NCBI GenBank assembly: GCA_039566865.1
Contig: CM076954.1
Location: forward strand, 16,144,001 to 16,208,000
Reading direction: 5' to 3'
Length of the DNA: 64,000 nt
From: Aurelia coerulea
Taxonomy: Eukaryota; Cnidaria; Scyphozoa; Semaeostomeae; Ulmaridae
Position numbers and translations under genes: made by a program. The first letter of the stretch is position 1; every line of letters begins with the position of its first letter. Positions 1-14,400 of the stretch are shown piece by piece. Below the pieces are notes generated by a model, which had not been told where the DNA came from, did no database searches, and worked only from the letters and a program-made list of their open reading frames with translations.

Positions 1-162
1 TTTAGTTACTCGTGAATTCATTTTGTAGTCACATTGAACAATTTTTTGGCAGTGATGTTCAATTTATATTTTGTAGTGACATCGAATTATAGCTACTTTG
101 AATTATTCTTTGTAGTGACATCGAATTACTTTTGCATATCCCATAACGCACCAGTAACTTTT

Positions 163-966
163 CTGCACACCCCACGATGCACTTTACTTATATTACATTA
201 CATATTATATATTATGTTTTCTTGCGTTTCTTCTAGATCGGGTATTAAGCCAAATACCAACTTTTCGTTTCAAGCAATATGGAAAATATTAAGTCCTCAG
301 TCATCGGACTGACCTCGCAAGCTCGGTCAATACTTTTGACTAAGAGATTGATATCCTGTCAAAAAGTTAGCTTTGGTATCTCTCTCTTTGTATTTTCTCT
401 TGTTGGTCTGGATTAAAGATGGTTCTTTATGGATGATCAACAAGAATAGACAGAATCAATGACTTGCTTGCATGCTCTTCCACAATGTCCTTAATTGGCA
501 TACCGGGTGCGCCAAAATAAACTATGCACATTTGGCAGGCCACGATAAATCCCACGATGCACTTTACTTATAGTTTCTTATTTTCGTTTTCGAAAACATT
601 ACATCAAATTTTCTAAAGACTATATTATGTTTTCTTGATCACTGTTTCACGAGTGTTATTTCTAGATCTGTAGGGTAAGTAAGCCAAATACCAACTTTTC
701 GTCTTTTAACCCCCTTTTCAGCAAAGCAATATGGAAAATATCAACAAACCCAACAAACCCAAGTGCCCAACAAACTCAGTCATCGGATGTTGACCTCGCA
801 AGCTCGGTCAATACTGATGAGTTTTTGACTAACTGGTCGCTTTGATTAATCTTTTGAGAGCTATGTTGTCCTTTATCGTAAATATATTCTGTTTCCTGTC
901 AATTAAAAAAAGTTAGCTTTGGTATCCATTAATCTTTAATCTCTCTACTTTGTATTTTCTCTTGTT
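163..966 (+). repeat. Degenerate tandem duplication
   Basis: About 163-407 and 552-966 share, in order, CCCACGATGCACTTTACTTA, CCAAATACCAACTTTTCG, GCAATATGGAAAATAT, GACCTCGCAAGCTCGGTCAA and AGTTAGCTTTGGTATC. The second copy is longer by several small segments. No coding signal is seen in either. Confidence 0.75.
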
Positions 967-1814
967 GTATCGTACCTGTAGTGTTGTATAGTAGTTTAGA
1001 TAGGTATAGTAGAATGTAAGATTATTGTAAAATTTTATATTTGAATAAAAGAAAAAAAAAAAAATATTATTACATTTCTCACAAGAGAGTACGAACTCTC
1101 GCACAGCAGCTTACAATTAGTCGATTTCTAAGTCCCAAATCACCACGAAAAAGTTTTCTCTTTGTCCATTCATGTCGATCCTTTAGAAAGCTTGATCGAC
1201 GTTTCTTGATCGTTTTCAGTGTTTTCGAAAACAAAAATTTTAAGAAACTCGCTTGTAGCTCTAAAAACTGAAAACAGAAAAATTTGCAAAAAATCCTAGA
1301 AAATGGTCTAAAGATCCTCATCATGTATGCAAGATCATAGTCCCCTCATCATGTACTATAGATACTATCGCAATATACAGCAAACACCTGCGTATAAGAG
1401 CCTACAATTTTGGAAGTCAGCCTATGCTCTTGTACAACGAATGCAACGGATTGGTTCTTATAAAATGGGGGGAGTAATTTGACAATTTCAGCCAGTAATT
1501 TGATAATTTCAGGGGTGTAATTTGACAATTTCTCCAAGAGCGGTTTTCCAACTCGTCCCAATCCGCCGAGAAAGTGTCGAGAGAAAGGTTTGTTTGTAGG
1601 TTTTGATAAAAAAGGCTTGTCAAGTAACAAGCAACCACCAAATCCCTTAACTTAAATGTTCCGTTTCTTTGTAAGTTCTGTTTCACATTAGATGCCGGGC
1701 ATAGTTTGCGACCTTAAACCAATGAAGAGCTGCGCTCGTGACATTATAATATTTCATCGAAAATCTGACCCGGCATCTGATGTTAGGCAGAATCTAATAT
1801 AGTATCCATTAGGT

Positions 1815-1995
1815 TTTAATCGTTCGTAGTGTACCTAATTGTATGTAGTTTAACGTTGCGTGTCTTTTCTATTGGCCATGGAGTAGTCATTGTCCTTCGC
1901 TACCCTTGGCATCGTCCCTGTAGTGTTGTACAGTATTAGGAAGGTATAGTAGAATGAAAGATTTATTGTAATATTTTATATGTATAAAAAAGGCT
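1815..1995 (+). repeat. Retroelement 3'-tail family (three copies)
   Basis: The segments near 935-1065, 1815-1995 and 4140-4350 share a T-A-rich sequence with GTAGTGTTGTA(T/C)AGTA, then AGGTATAGTAGAATG or similar, then TTGTAATTTT and an A-rich end. They look like 3' ends of one non-LTR element; no RT is attached. Confidence 0.55.
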
Positions 1996-2419
1996 TGTTA
2001 GTTAGTTTTGATAAAAAGGGCTTTTCCTGGGAGCAAAGGAATAGATATTTTCCTCTCGATTTCTATTCCATAAAGCAAAGGGCAAAACCTTGACCCCTTT
2101 CCGAGTTATGTTTGATTCCAAACGTGCATTGTTGTCTTTGAGATTCAGAAGTTATCTTTCAATATCATGAAAACGAGCAAAACGAACTCGACATTCTGTC
2201 CTTTTGTTTCACGCTTTGGGATTTTTCTATCTTGGTCTATGTTCACATAAACACTCGGCAAAATTCAATTGAAATTTTGAAGATCGGCTTCATTTCGAGT
2301 ATTCTTTTTCAGCCGATTAATACAATGTTTGACTTATCTAGTTTATAATTCAGTCCCCGCGAGTTCAGTATTCAGGTGACTAAAACTTCAGTGCCACTTC
2401 TAGAGGCATAATATCTTAC

Positions 2420-2483
2420 CTGTATATTTGAAATTTCCAGCACGAGGATGGTCTGCCTCCTTTACTATTTCAAGATGCTTCAC
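2420..2483 (-). CDS. SUGCT: SUGCT exon, last one visible ([10 protein letters not shown])
   Basis: 64 bp, acceptor ATCGTTAG, donor GTAAGA; phase 0 in, one base out. It reads [20 protein letters not shown] then Thr, matching the 'v-x-x-x-x-H-p-x-x-G-x-i' strand near the C-terminus. The remaining C-terminal 50 or so residues should be further left on the minus strand; no matching exon was seen in 1-2419. Confidence 0.85.
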
Positions 2484-5400
2484 CTAACGATTTGAGAAAA
2501 TGTCAAAAATGAGATTTCAAAACATTTACGGACATCGAGCACCAGTTACACGAAAAGCACGATAAAAGCCACCTCAGCTAAATGTGGTCATATTCGAATA
2601 ATTGCTTCGCAGCACAGAGCAACAAGGACAGATTTTGTAACACAAGAGCATAAGATCCTTTTGTTGACACCTCAATTCAAAGCGATCAGCGACTGCAGAC
2701 AAAGGAAATTCTCTCAACCAGAAATTCAAAACAAACAAAGCCGCAATAGTTTCTCTGTAACCCAAGTAGCCAGCGCGCTCGTTGTGCACTCCAGAAATTG
2801 TTTTTAAGACCAAACATGGGCATGTAATGAAAGAAGAAGGATATATCTACACATCTACCTCGGGCATTTTATTTCTTTGGTTCAGAAGCTGAGCAGTAAG
2901 TGTTTTAATTACACCCAAACAGATGAGAAGATTGAATCGCCTCTAAATCGCGAAAAAATAGGCAGTGTAAACAGGTACCAAAAAGGAAAAAACCCGCAAA
3001 AAACGAACAAAAAACGCGCAAAAAACGAGGAGTGAAAATGTCAATCAAGGGAGCAAAAGAATTTCTATTGACATAAAAACAATAGAAAATGTCACCTGTG
3101 GATCATCAAATACTTGTTCAAGATTGTTGATAGGACCAAATGGAAACGTATAACCATCGAATAAATCAAGCCAGAATTCGGTAGTCTCCTCTTCAAACCT
3201 AAGAGGGGGAAATGAATGAAATATAAATATTTATATCTTTCAGCTGAAAAAGTCAAGTTCTTGTTGTGCTCGAAAGTACTGAGATATGTGAACGTCAGAA
3301 ATTATTCGACAGCTGACAAGCTAATGATAGAACTTCATCGAACTCCCCCCAGAAAAATTATCAAAATTTGGTGTGATAAAAATCTTGAAATTTCTCACAT
3401 TTGTAAGAGGTGATCACTAGGGCATTTTGATGGGAGATAAATGATGAAATCATGGGTTTGAAAATCAAATTTTGAGCATTACTGATGCAAAGTCCTATAT
3501 TTATCCATATAGCTATATCCTGCGATATGATACAAATTTTGAGCACCCGAAAGCAGAACTTGGTCCAGCTTGGTCAAAGACAAAAGCAGCCAACCAAGGT
3601 TTCGCAGGATGACAAATGGATTTGATAGCAATCTCTTGCGATTTCGAAGTTAGCCTTAGAAAGCAAAATTCTCATAAACTGAAAACTTTTCTGGACAAAA
3701 TGCCTCTCCAATCGAATTCACCTACTGGCGCAAATGCAAAGTGTTTATTATCCCTCCGTTCCCTGTAAAACAAGGTTTACCGCAGGGATAGAAGGGACTT
3801 GTGTAATCAGTCTGACTGGTCGCCATCTGGTTTTGTTTTTGTTTTGTTATGAAGGAAACATGTCCTCATTCTGATCAATTCTGAAACATCGACCATTCTA
3901 AAAGAGAGGCAATATAGGCTGCTTCCTTTGAACTCATAAAAAACAATCCCTCCCTGTCTGAAAGGTCACTGCTCCCTAGATATAAATAATATTGGCAAAT
4001 ACATCATTTAACAGTGAGCATGTAAAAATCCATTTGGAAATTTACTTGAATGAATGCGGTCACTCCGTTCTGAAATTATGTCTAATTGCCCATCCAAACA
4101 CTTAAATTTTGTTTCGATCGCAGACATTTCCCGTGGCATTAAATTTGAGACAGACTTTAGCTTTAGTTTTAGACTTTAGTTTCAATCTGTAGTTTTAATA
4201 TCTATGTCAAAATGGCTTCGGGGTAGTCATAGCCTTTTGCTCCTCGGGGTATCGTTCCAGTAGTATTGTATAGTTGTATAGTAATTTTGTTAAGTAGTGT
4301 AGCTTGTAAACCTATATTGTAATTTTTGAATGAATATGAAAAAAAAAATTATGAGGGGTTTTCTTGAAAAAGGCTTAGAATAACGACCTACAAACAGGCT
4401 TAGAATAACGACCAAAGTTTCCTAACAAAGCTGCCTTACAGCAATGACTTCAACGCGTCTTACCACATGTTATGCCTTTGGGAAGATGACACATACCGCA
4501 ACAATGTTGTGATGCTCCTAGGGATAACACTTTCATCCTCCTTAAGGAACAACATGTGCTGGCGAATGTACAAGCCATTGCTGAGTGGACATCTGATGTG
4601 GTAGACATACCGGGTGGGTAAAAAAAATGTTAACATGTCTGGCAGGCTGTGGAAAAAAGTGTGTGCGGGCAATATTCAAATTAAACTATCATTCAAAGGC
4701 TAACTTAGATGTGAAACTTCTGTTTGGCAAACTCAATCATCTTTTAGACCCAGAAATTAGGAGCATACAAGTCACATCTTTCAATAGGGCACAGGGAAAC
4801 CCGCAATGATAAAATGGAGGAAAGAAATTGGATTTGTGGTGAAATTATTCGTCAATGTATCCGCTGGTTATTATTGCGAAAAGTATTGATTTACTGCAGA
4901 TTACTGGGATTCTGCTGCGGGTGAGGGAGGTCCATTAGCTTCCTTGGCAGCAAATAGCTTTGATTCGTCAAGGATTTTCGAAAATCACACAAACAAATAT
5001 TGTCGAGTTATTCCTGGACATGATTCACGTAACATGTGAAATTTTGAAAGCTATACCTTATTTGTAGCGTTCCTGAAGAATTCTTGAACATAGGCCAATT
5101 TTCGAAGGAATAAAATTCGATGTAACGCCGATCCCTGATGAGATTTTAACCAAATGCAGAAAAACAAGTGTGGAGTGGGGCCTCTCGAATCGATTCGTGG
5201 TAAAACCAGCTCTGTATCTTTATTACTCGAATATCCATTTTTATTTTCGTATTATAGTACAGAAGTTTGTACGTAAAGTATTTAGCAATTTGTCTTGCAA
5301 GTTTGGGATGGAATACTTAGGGACAGATAAAGAGTTCTCGCTACGAGCAACTAACCTATTTTGAAGTATTGATATCAAATCTGCTCTGTGTGTAACCCTT

Positions 5401-8400
5401 GATGAATTATCGGTGAACCTGGAGTCTTTGGTAAGGTAGTTCAATTTCATGACCTATTGAGGAACGAAAGAAAACACTGACCTTTCGGTATTCTCTATAG
5501 GGTGTTCCAAAAAATGTTGCCCATTTTGCCTAAAGATTGCGACAAAATGGCAAAAGATTCTCGCCAAACTTTCCATATGATGTTGCTCTTCAGATGTTCA
5601 AATAAAGTTTGCTGCCATTCCCGGAAAAATCTGTTGAAAATTATGGAGCTTTACCTTTAGAAGACCAAATTTGCCTAATGACTAAAACCAGCGGTCAGTC
5701 ATTTGTCTTACTATTTTGCAGTGATAAATAGCTTCACGTGAGGTAAGAAATACTCTCTGTGAGGTCAGAGATATTTGAACTCTCTGATGATTATCGGAAT
5801 TTTCGCGAGAGCTATGACATTGGAGCCTGCTGTTTCATTTCATCCATGAAGCTACTTATCGCTGCAAAATAGAAAGACAAAATGGCCGACCGCTGGTTTC
5901 AGGTATCAAGCAAATTTGGTCTCCTGAAGGCAATGGCTCCATCATTTTCAACGGATTTCTATGGTAAAGATAGCAAGCTTTAATTGAATGTCTGAAGAGC
6001 AACATTATGCACAAATTTTGCGAGAAGCTTTTGCTGTTTCGTCGCAGTCTTTAGGCAAACGGGGCACAATCTTTTTGGGACACTCTGCACAATCAGTAAA
6101 AACATCACCATAATAACGAATAGTACGTGCGGGCGAGGATGGCTCAGTGGTAGCAGGCTTGACTACCAATCCCTGCCACGCCGAACCTATCGCCAACTCT
6201 CTGTAAATTCAGCATAAAGGAAGCACGAAGTGTGGTCATGTCGCGAGAAAAGACCAGAACGCTGCTTCGATAAGCTTAGCTTTTCAGCGTCCTCAAACTA
6301 CCTTCGGATGCTAGGTAGAGAAACAGAGAGAGAGAAACACACAACGAATAGTAATAGAATTAAATCATGTAACCAATCTCGTCCCCAGAGTGAGTTCGTT
6401 GCTCTACCTCTACTTCGTGATACGTCATACGTTGTTCATTCGGCTTCGTGACCAGCGTATGACGTTAGAACACCCTGGGAACGAGATTGTCAAGTAACTG
6501 TAGATATAGAAAACATGAATGAAATCTATTTCAGTGTCGAAAGAGTACCGAGTGATTCAGAAAAAAGCATGGCGTTTGAAAGGCTACTGTCCCAAGAATA
6601 TCACAGCAGTATAATCGTTATTATCTTGTTGAATAGCCGACATGATGAATTAAGTTTAGAGATTTTGCTGCATGAAATCGGCAAATTCCTTCCGAAACAT
6701 GAGGGATTTTCCCTCGAAAGTCCCTTCGAAAAAATTATTACGACTGGCTAAGATCGTGACCAAGTCCCCCCGCGAGTTTTGCCTTGCAGAGATGACTTTC
6801 CTGTGCTCTAGCAAGTGTTTTCCTCTTGAGAGGATGAATAAATTTTCCCCATTAGTATAAGAAAATTAGGGACGGGGATGCCTTTCTCCCAGGAGGATCA
6901 TGTGTGCTGATACTTGCAAAACCGAGGAGAATTTGGTCCTTGTCTTCACTTGTTTTTGCAGATTTTTGACGAGGCTTTTTGCAGAAAATATTGTTGTTAC
7001 TCTGTGCATTTTAATATTTTATGATGATATAAAAAAGGTGCAAGGTTTTGTACACACAAGGCATCTTGACTGGTTCCATATAAGAGGATGAAGGACGGTA
7101 GACAAGACTGTGAATCGAAACTAAAATTCGTTCATTTGATTAGCATTGTCCCAACGGATATGGAAGTCCGATGAAGAAATTACTACTTCTATTGGGCGAT
7201 CCGAAGTACTTGTTAAAAATGAGCATTTACTTTCTGAGTTTTTGGTTCATGGTCACATTCTGAAAATTTAAGCCTTTTCATATTGCCAAGATCGTAAACT
7301 CTATGCTTATAAATTCATTCTTTTAAGTTTATCTACCATGTCTAACGAACGTTTCCTTCCTAAATTCTTTTTGGTCACAAAAGATCACCTGTGTTTACGA
7401 GTTGGAAAAAGATTACTGCAGCGAAAGAAAACCAAGAAGTTGGTTCTAGCTACTTTACTCACCTCACAAAGATCATTAAACTGTTTGTTATTTCCGGTTC
7501 CGACAACTAAATTTCCATCTTTTGTTTTGAATCCCTGGAGTAAGGAATAGATATACAAGCTTAAGTGCTGCTGATTTCATATAAATCGGGATGAGTGGCC
7601 GAGCGAGGGGGAGGGGGGAGTGACTGGCCGAGGGGCTAATTCGGTTTATGTTAGGTAACTAGACTTAAGCACAGTGGTGTGAGGTAAAAATCTGAATGAG
7701 TGACCTTTCGGACGCCTAACCAAACAATTCACTTTGCCATCCTTCGATGCTAAGCTGGGGTCCCATGCCTGACTGCGGCATGCATAATGGGCCTAATTCA
7801 CTAGAAATCTTTCCAGCCAAATTAAAACGAAGTACTGAATTAAATGAAAGAAATGAAAAAGAACAAGATTCGGTTTGTCACAAGAACTCACCAAGAGAGT
7901 TCCGTTTTGTGCGTGTTTAGGTGTGCCATCAAGCAAGCAAAGCAAGCAAAGCAAGCAAAGCAAGCAAAGCAAGCAAAGCAAGCAAAGCAAGCAAAGCAAG
8001 CAAAGCAAGCAAAGCAAGCAAAGCAAGCAAAGCAAGCAAAGCAAGCAAAGCAAGCAAAGCAAGCAAGTAAAGCAGGAAAGTAGGCAAGTAGGCAAGCAGG
8101 CAAGCAAGCAAGCAGCAGTGGGCCTACGGCATTACGGCTTTTGTGCCCTCAGAATTGCCGCAGAGTAGCTACTCATTCACCAACCCCGGAAGGATGGACA
8201 GCTGAGTTGGCTGATGGCTTGTGATTTTCACGTAATCTCCTTGGTTTTTACTTTCAACGACGGGATTCGAACCCATAGACCTCACAAGACCCGAAATACT
8301 ACGCATTAACCACTTGGCCACAACACTCAAAAATTAAAATTGTAATTCTTAGTTGATGCATTGGCTTGTACTCTACTACGTTACCTGATCTTTCTTTATC

Positions 8401-11400
8401 CTACTTGTACAGAATACTTTTCGAACAATGTTTTCAGAGGCTTTAAATAGTAAGACACTCTTGATAAAATTATTTGACTCGTACACTCGTGCCACAAACA
8501 AACATTCCTCTAACGGTTACATTTTTCTCAAATGACATCAGCAGTCTATGGGATAGAACAATAGATAAAAGCCAGCATAGGTTCCAAATGTGTAAAAGGG
8601 TGGTGCAAAATTTTATTACCTATTTCATTGAACTGACAGGCCTCAAAGAAATTTCAGCTATCTTACAAAAATTCTACCATTGGACTTTTCTGAAATCCTC
8701 ATTATTTTCAAATTGCAGTGTTTTTCTTCTTTTTTAAGCATTCAAGAAACTTTTTGAAAAAAACTTAAAACTATTGAAATTTCAAAACTTACTTATGAAA
8801 CATGAGAAAAATTTTTCAAGAAAACCATGCTTTACTGATGTCTACAATATGGTATCAGGCAAAAGTTTGTCACTCTTCTGGTTTACGATTTAGAAATTCG
8901 ATGAAGTCACATCTTTAAATGAGTTGAAATATGAGGTATGCTGTGGTTCTGAAAATATTCAAGATTTCTAAAAATTTTAACGGTAGAATTATAGATAAGT
9001 AATAAGTAGCTAAAGTTTCTTTCAAGCCATTCAATTCATGGAAATAGTCATAGAATTTTACCGGGTGAGCCAAAAAAGTTCCCACTTTCAAAAATTCGTA
9101 TCACTACAAGTACTTCGTGGATTTCAATGATTCAAATTCTAGTTAAAAGCCAAAAGATCGAAGTATTTGTGTGATGTTTCTCGTCTTCTTACAAGCACTG
9201 CAAATATAGGTAAATTCAAATTACAAAAAATTTAATGATTGCAAAATAACTGAAAAAGGGCCTAAAGCAATTGATCAAATCATTAGGACTCCCCTCGCAC
9301 GGAAAAACACGAACGGGTGTTTCACCTCTCTCAAGAGTTATAAGACATAGATTCTCAAACAGATACTAAAGATTTTCAATCCCATTGCAATAAATGTGCA
9401 GACGATATCTCTAACCCATGAGAAATTGCATTTTCTCTGTTATTGTGAGCGAGGAGTCCTTTATGATTTGATCAAGTATTTTAGGCTTTTTTCGGTCATT
9501 TTGCAACCTTCAAATTTTTCTAAATTTGAATTTACCAATTTTTCCAGTGCATGTAACAAGGCGAGAAAAATCACAAAAATACTTCGATCTATTGGCTGTC
9601 AAGCAAATATTGATTCACTCCAATCCACCCAATACTCTTGATGCTATGCATTTTCAAAAGTGGGAACTTTTTTCTGGTTCACTCAGTACAATTTCATTTT
9701 TACACCAATTTAAATATTTGGAGCCTATGCCGTAAAAGCGCTTCCTTCAACAGAGAATATCTGTCAGATGAAGCACAACGAATATCTAAGATTTTGTTAT
9801 ACCTGATAAGGTACGAGACTTTGATGAGCAGTTCCTAATCTTCCAGTGTCGATGCCTGCATTGAGATAGCTTGCGGCTATATGCGACAGAACTGCCATCT
9901 ACGACAAAGTCAATATGATTTTAATAAATTTCAACACATGATGAAAACTTGAGATATACCGGGTGTCCCAAAAAAAAGGTAACAGATTTGATTGGGGCTA
10001 GCGATAAGAATTTAAGTTGAATCGACCCCTGATAAATTTTGAAGTACTCTTAGATAGTTAACTTGAAGATTGATACCTTATTTGTTGATATTGGTGCATC
10101 AAGAGTTGGAATATTAATCATGAAAGTCCAAATTTGCCTCCTACTCCAAACCAGAGGTTTAGGGTTTGGCCTAAGCCGTTAACTCGCTGTGCTGTGGAAT
10201 CTCCTCGATCATAGCCAAGTACAAACAAGAAACCTCGTGCTTAGGAACACATTTTAGTGGAAATCTGACTTTGACCTTCACAATCAGATTCAAGAATTTA
10301 GCCCCGAAGGGACCCCTTTCTTGATTCTACAAAAACTTTGAATTACATCTGCGTGAGAAAAGTTATTCATCAGCGAAATAAGTCCCGTAATCTTTAACAC
10401 ATAGACTACCTTGCAATCTTCATTGCTTGAATGAAATGTTTTTTGCATCATCTCTCACGAAATTATTACGAAACAGGCAATCGTATATGCCCAAGGGAAC
10501 ATAAAGAATGCCCATTCGTGATTGGCTTGGTGTACTTTTGTAAATGCATTTTGACTGGAGAAAAATATTCCTTGGTGTCTATATATATTAATTTGTTTGT
10601 TAGTTTTCAATTTTTTACGTTCTTTTCAAACGGGTACCCAAAGGACCGATCCTTGTCCAAAAATGTCTTTGACTGAGGAGATTCCCCTAACCAGCACGTT
10701 AGCAGTTTAGGCCAAAACCCAAAAGCGCTGGTTTGTAGACGGACGCAAATTTTGGCTTTCGAGATTAATATTTCAACTCTTGATGCGCCAATATCAACAA
10801 AAGAGGTATTAATCTTCAAGTTAACTATCGAAGAGTACTCCAAAACTTATTTGGGATCGATTCGATTTATACTCTCATCGCTAGTCCCCATCAAATCTGT
10901 TACCTTTTTTTTGGGACACCCGGTATGCTTTCATTTAAACCTTTCATAATATCTTTAATTTCTCATGCATTGATAATCTAAATCAAAAGAGCAATAATTT
11001 GTTTACCTGGCTCGACAATAAGGAGCAGTCAATATATTTTCCCTTTCCAGTTTTCTGACGTTGGATAATTGCCGCCATGATAGCACCATGAGCGTACAGG
11101 CCTGTTGTAATGTCGGTTATAGCCACACCGACCCGACACGGATCGCCACCCTGTTAGTAAGAAAAAACCTTTGTCATGGTTGAAAATCAGTCAAGAACTC
11201 ACACAACATAATCACAGTTGCTTTTACTTATTTTCTTATCCATCACTTCATGATGGAACCGAAAATAAATTATTTACTTTTTAATTTTCCGAGAATTGAC
11301 ACAAAAATAATCCTTTATTAGGAGTAGTGGCGTTGATTATCATACACAGCCAAAATCACATTCTAATTAACACTTAACACAATGAATCATCGAACCCATA

Positions 11401-14400
11401 TTATTTTATTGGCCAATGGGAAGCTGGAGCACTTTTGCGATTTAACGACATGTATCGTAGCTGCGATGACGACAGTCACTACGTAAATTTGAAGTGTGCT
11501 GCGGAAGAAAATAAAGCCAAATGTTTGACAGAATACAGGAGGAAAGACGGCACGGCTGCTTCTTCAATTCAGTTTTACCTTTAGACCCCCCGGCGGGGAA
11601 GGCCTATATATCATACAATCAATACAACATGTGAGACTTCTTCACCCATCGCCCCTTGCTTCATCTTGCATTTTTTAGGCTTCTCAATGAAACAAACGGG
11701 TTAATTTTAACTGCAAAATCGAATTCTAAATAACCTTAAACACAACAAATAAGCGAATACTGACAAACTGCAATAGCTGCCTTTTATCTATTTGTTTATT
11801 TTGTTAACGACAACCTTGAAGAAACTCTAATATTAATAATGAATCATGATTTCTGAACAGCTTAATGATGGAAAGTTACCTGGCTGTGTACAAATTAGGC
11901 CAAGATGGACTTGTGCTCATTCTTTTTATATCATTGGGTTGTTGCATTCCTGCGTGGAACGCGCAGCGTGAGGAAAAAGTTCGTTGGACTCGCAGAAGAA
12001 TTAATACAGTTACAGAAAAAGAGTTAGAGGATTCCTTCAAAAACAAAGGTAAATTCATAGATGAGCGAGTGTTGGTTAAATCTTTTCTGATAAATGGTCC
12101 ACAATGGTGCTTTATATCATTAATCAATTTATTTAAAGTTGGCTACAAAAATCATAGCTATAATAGCTATAAGAAATAAATCAGAACATTCATTGTTTCT
12201 CAAAATAGCAAAAAAAAACACGACATTAAACTTCGAAGACAAAAACAAGCAAGAACTATGAAGACCATGAAGTTGTCCTTTAAAACTGCACAACCTGAAA
12301 ACCCCACTTTTTTTGTTCTACACTAAGTACACTTCAGATCTTAAAAGCTAGTTTTCAAGGAAACAAAGATGGTTCTCAGGCATTTAACTGATGAAGAAAG
12401 TTTCACATTGGCCTTGAATAGGTAGCGCATAGAAAACTAAAGACCAGCCCCTTTGCCGTGTAACCGTAGAAAAGTGGCGCCTGAATCAGACTAGTTAGGC
12501 CTAAATTTTTCCAAATTTATTGAAGGATAACAACTGAAAAAGCGTGAAAGGTAAAAAGACGCCCAAATAGGACTCAAAAGGGTGGAGGCCTATTATAGGG
12601 CCTCCGACGACGGGGGAGCCGCGGGGCCATGGCCCCCCACTTTTTTGCAAATCATGCCGTTCTGAAAGGCAGCTCATCAAGTTGTGTTGTGGTAATTTTT
12701 TTATTTGTATCAAGTTTGGCCCCCCCCCACTTTTCTGAGGCCGAGACAACGCTACAAGTGATAGCTTTTGGGGTCGTTTACTTTGCTTATTTCTCGGAAT
12801 CGACATAATTTTGCGGGTTAAATACACAGAAATTAACGTAGCTGTAATAAAAAAACAGATCACAGATGAAAATTAACTTCAAAATTGTTTTAGCTAAATA
12901 AATGTGAAAACTTTGGTAGATGTCATATGTCTATAGGTCTAAAAAAGCCTATTGTATTTGATAATCCAACGCGTGGCGAAATAAAGCAAAGCAAAAGAAA
13001 ATAATAAAGTGTTCAGGTTTCTCCGCGTCCTATCTATAGACGGACGCCATATAGCTCAGGAAAGAAAGCAAAAACAACAACAACAGCAACAAAGTGTCCA
13101 GGTTTCTCTTTGTCCTATTTATTTATATATAGCTCAGGTACTTCAAATGACAAATGACGGATATATAGCGCCTAGTCTAAAAATAGAACAAAAGATGGCT
13201 TAGTGCTTTCATTTGTCCAATTGATTTGCTAATCTCTCGATATCATCAAATACAATGGAATACATAGGCTATATTTAGATTGCCCAGGCCCCTGATTTAA
13301 ATCACCTTATATCTCCGTCATTGGTCTCTAAGGACCCGTTTACACTATGCCGGTACGAAATGAATACGGCATGAAACTGTGCCGTATTGGCCTCCCGTTC
13401 ACACTATGCTGGCATAGTTTTTACTTGAATACGGCACGAAATGAATAAAGTGAATCCCCTGAATCAAATAAACGAAATCCGCGATATAAAACTTTACATT
13501 TGCCCTTCTTCTTTTGTTATAAGTACGTAACTTTTCTTAAAACCACCCTTCGCTTGCACAAGACGAGAGTTTGCCCTATTAGTTTCAGGGAAACTTTTGC
13601 GGCTTTGTTTGTCTTGAATTACTGGTTGAGAGAATTTCCTTTGTCTGTAGTTCCTAATCGCTTTGAATTGAGGTGTCAATTAAACGCAACTGTTGCTGTT
13701 GTATTACAAAATCTGCCCTTGTTGCCGTAGATATATTCATATGACGCGATAAATACGAAAGAGAGAATCACCTAAATAGCAAAGCTTGCTATGCTTCTTG
13801 TACAAAGGCCAAATAGAGTACTTTCACCCACCTCTGGTCCAGTGATATGCATTAAACCTCCAACAGCTGCTGCTATGACGTCATAACCTCCTTTATGTGT
13901 GTACGGTCCACTTTGACCATAACCAGAAATAGAACAATAAATCAAGCCAGGTGATAGCGTTTTTAATCTCTCATAGCCAAGACCAATCTTCGTAAGTTTA
14001 CCGGGCAGATAATTTTCCAACAAGATATCACATTTCGCAACTAGCTGACAAAAATTGAAAATAGTCAATCAGTTGATTTCTTAAAGGTAATGTGTCCATG
14101 TAAGTACAGCTGCATATACACTCTTGTCAAAATTTGCTGACGCGATGCTGACGAAGAGCCTCGAAGAGCGCACTGTGATTGGTAGAATTTAAGTGATCAC
14201 ATGCAAAACTAGAAATAAATTTCACAACGAGGCTGCCTGCTGTGAAACTTCGGTTCAGCTCTGGAATCGCAACCGCAAGGAAGTCATCAGTTTGCTTAAT
14301 ATTAGAGCTGGCCACCTTCTTAGTTCTTCTGTTAAATGATCCGGTTGTGCTAAACACCGGAATGGTCCAGAATCACCCGGAATCACCCAGAACCAGCCAG

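Noticed and set aside
6131..6180. tRNA-like A box (GGATGGCTCAGTGGTAGCAGG)
   Set aside because: No matching B box follows, so no RNA gene or SINE could be supported.
7793..8168. Repeat-coded ORFs on both strands (Cys-Leu-Leu, Lys-Gln-Ala, Ala-Cys-Phe)
   Set aside because: They are translations of a 9-bp tandem repeat that is open in most frames.
12501..12863. 120-codon minus ORF
   Set aside because: Runs through C/G tracts of a degraded MITE; no motif, no splice context.
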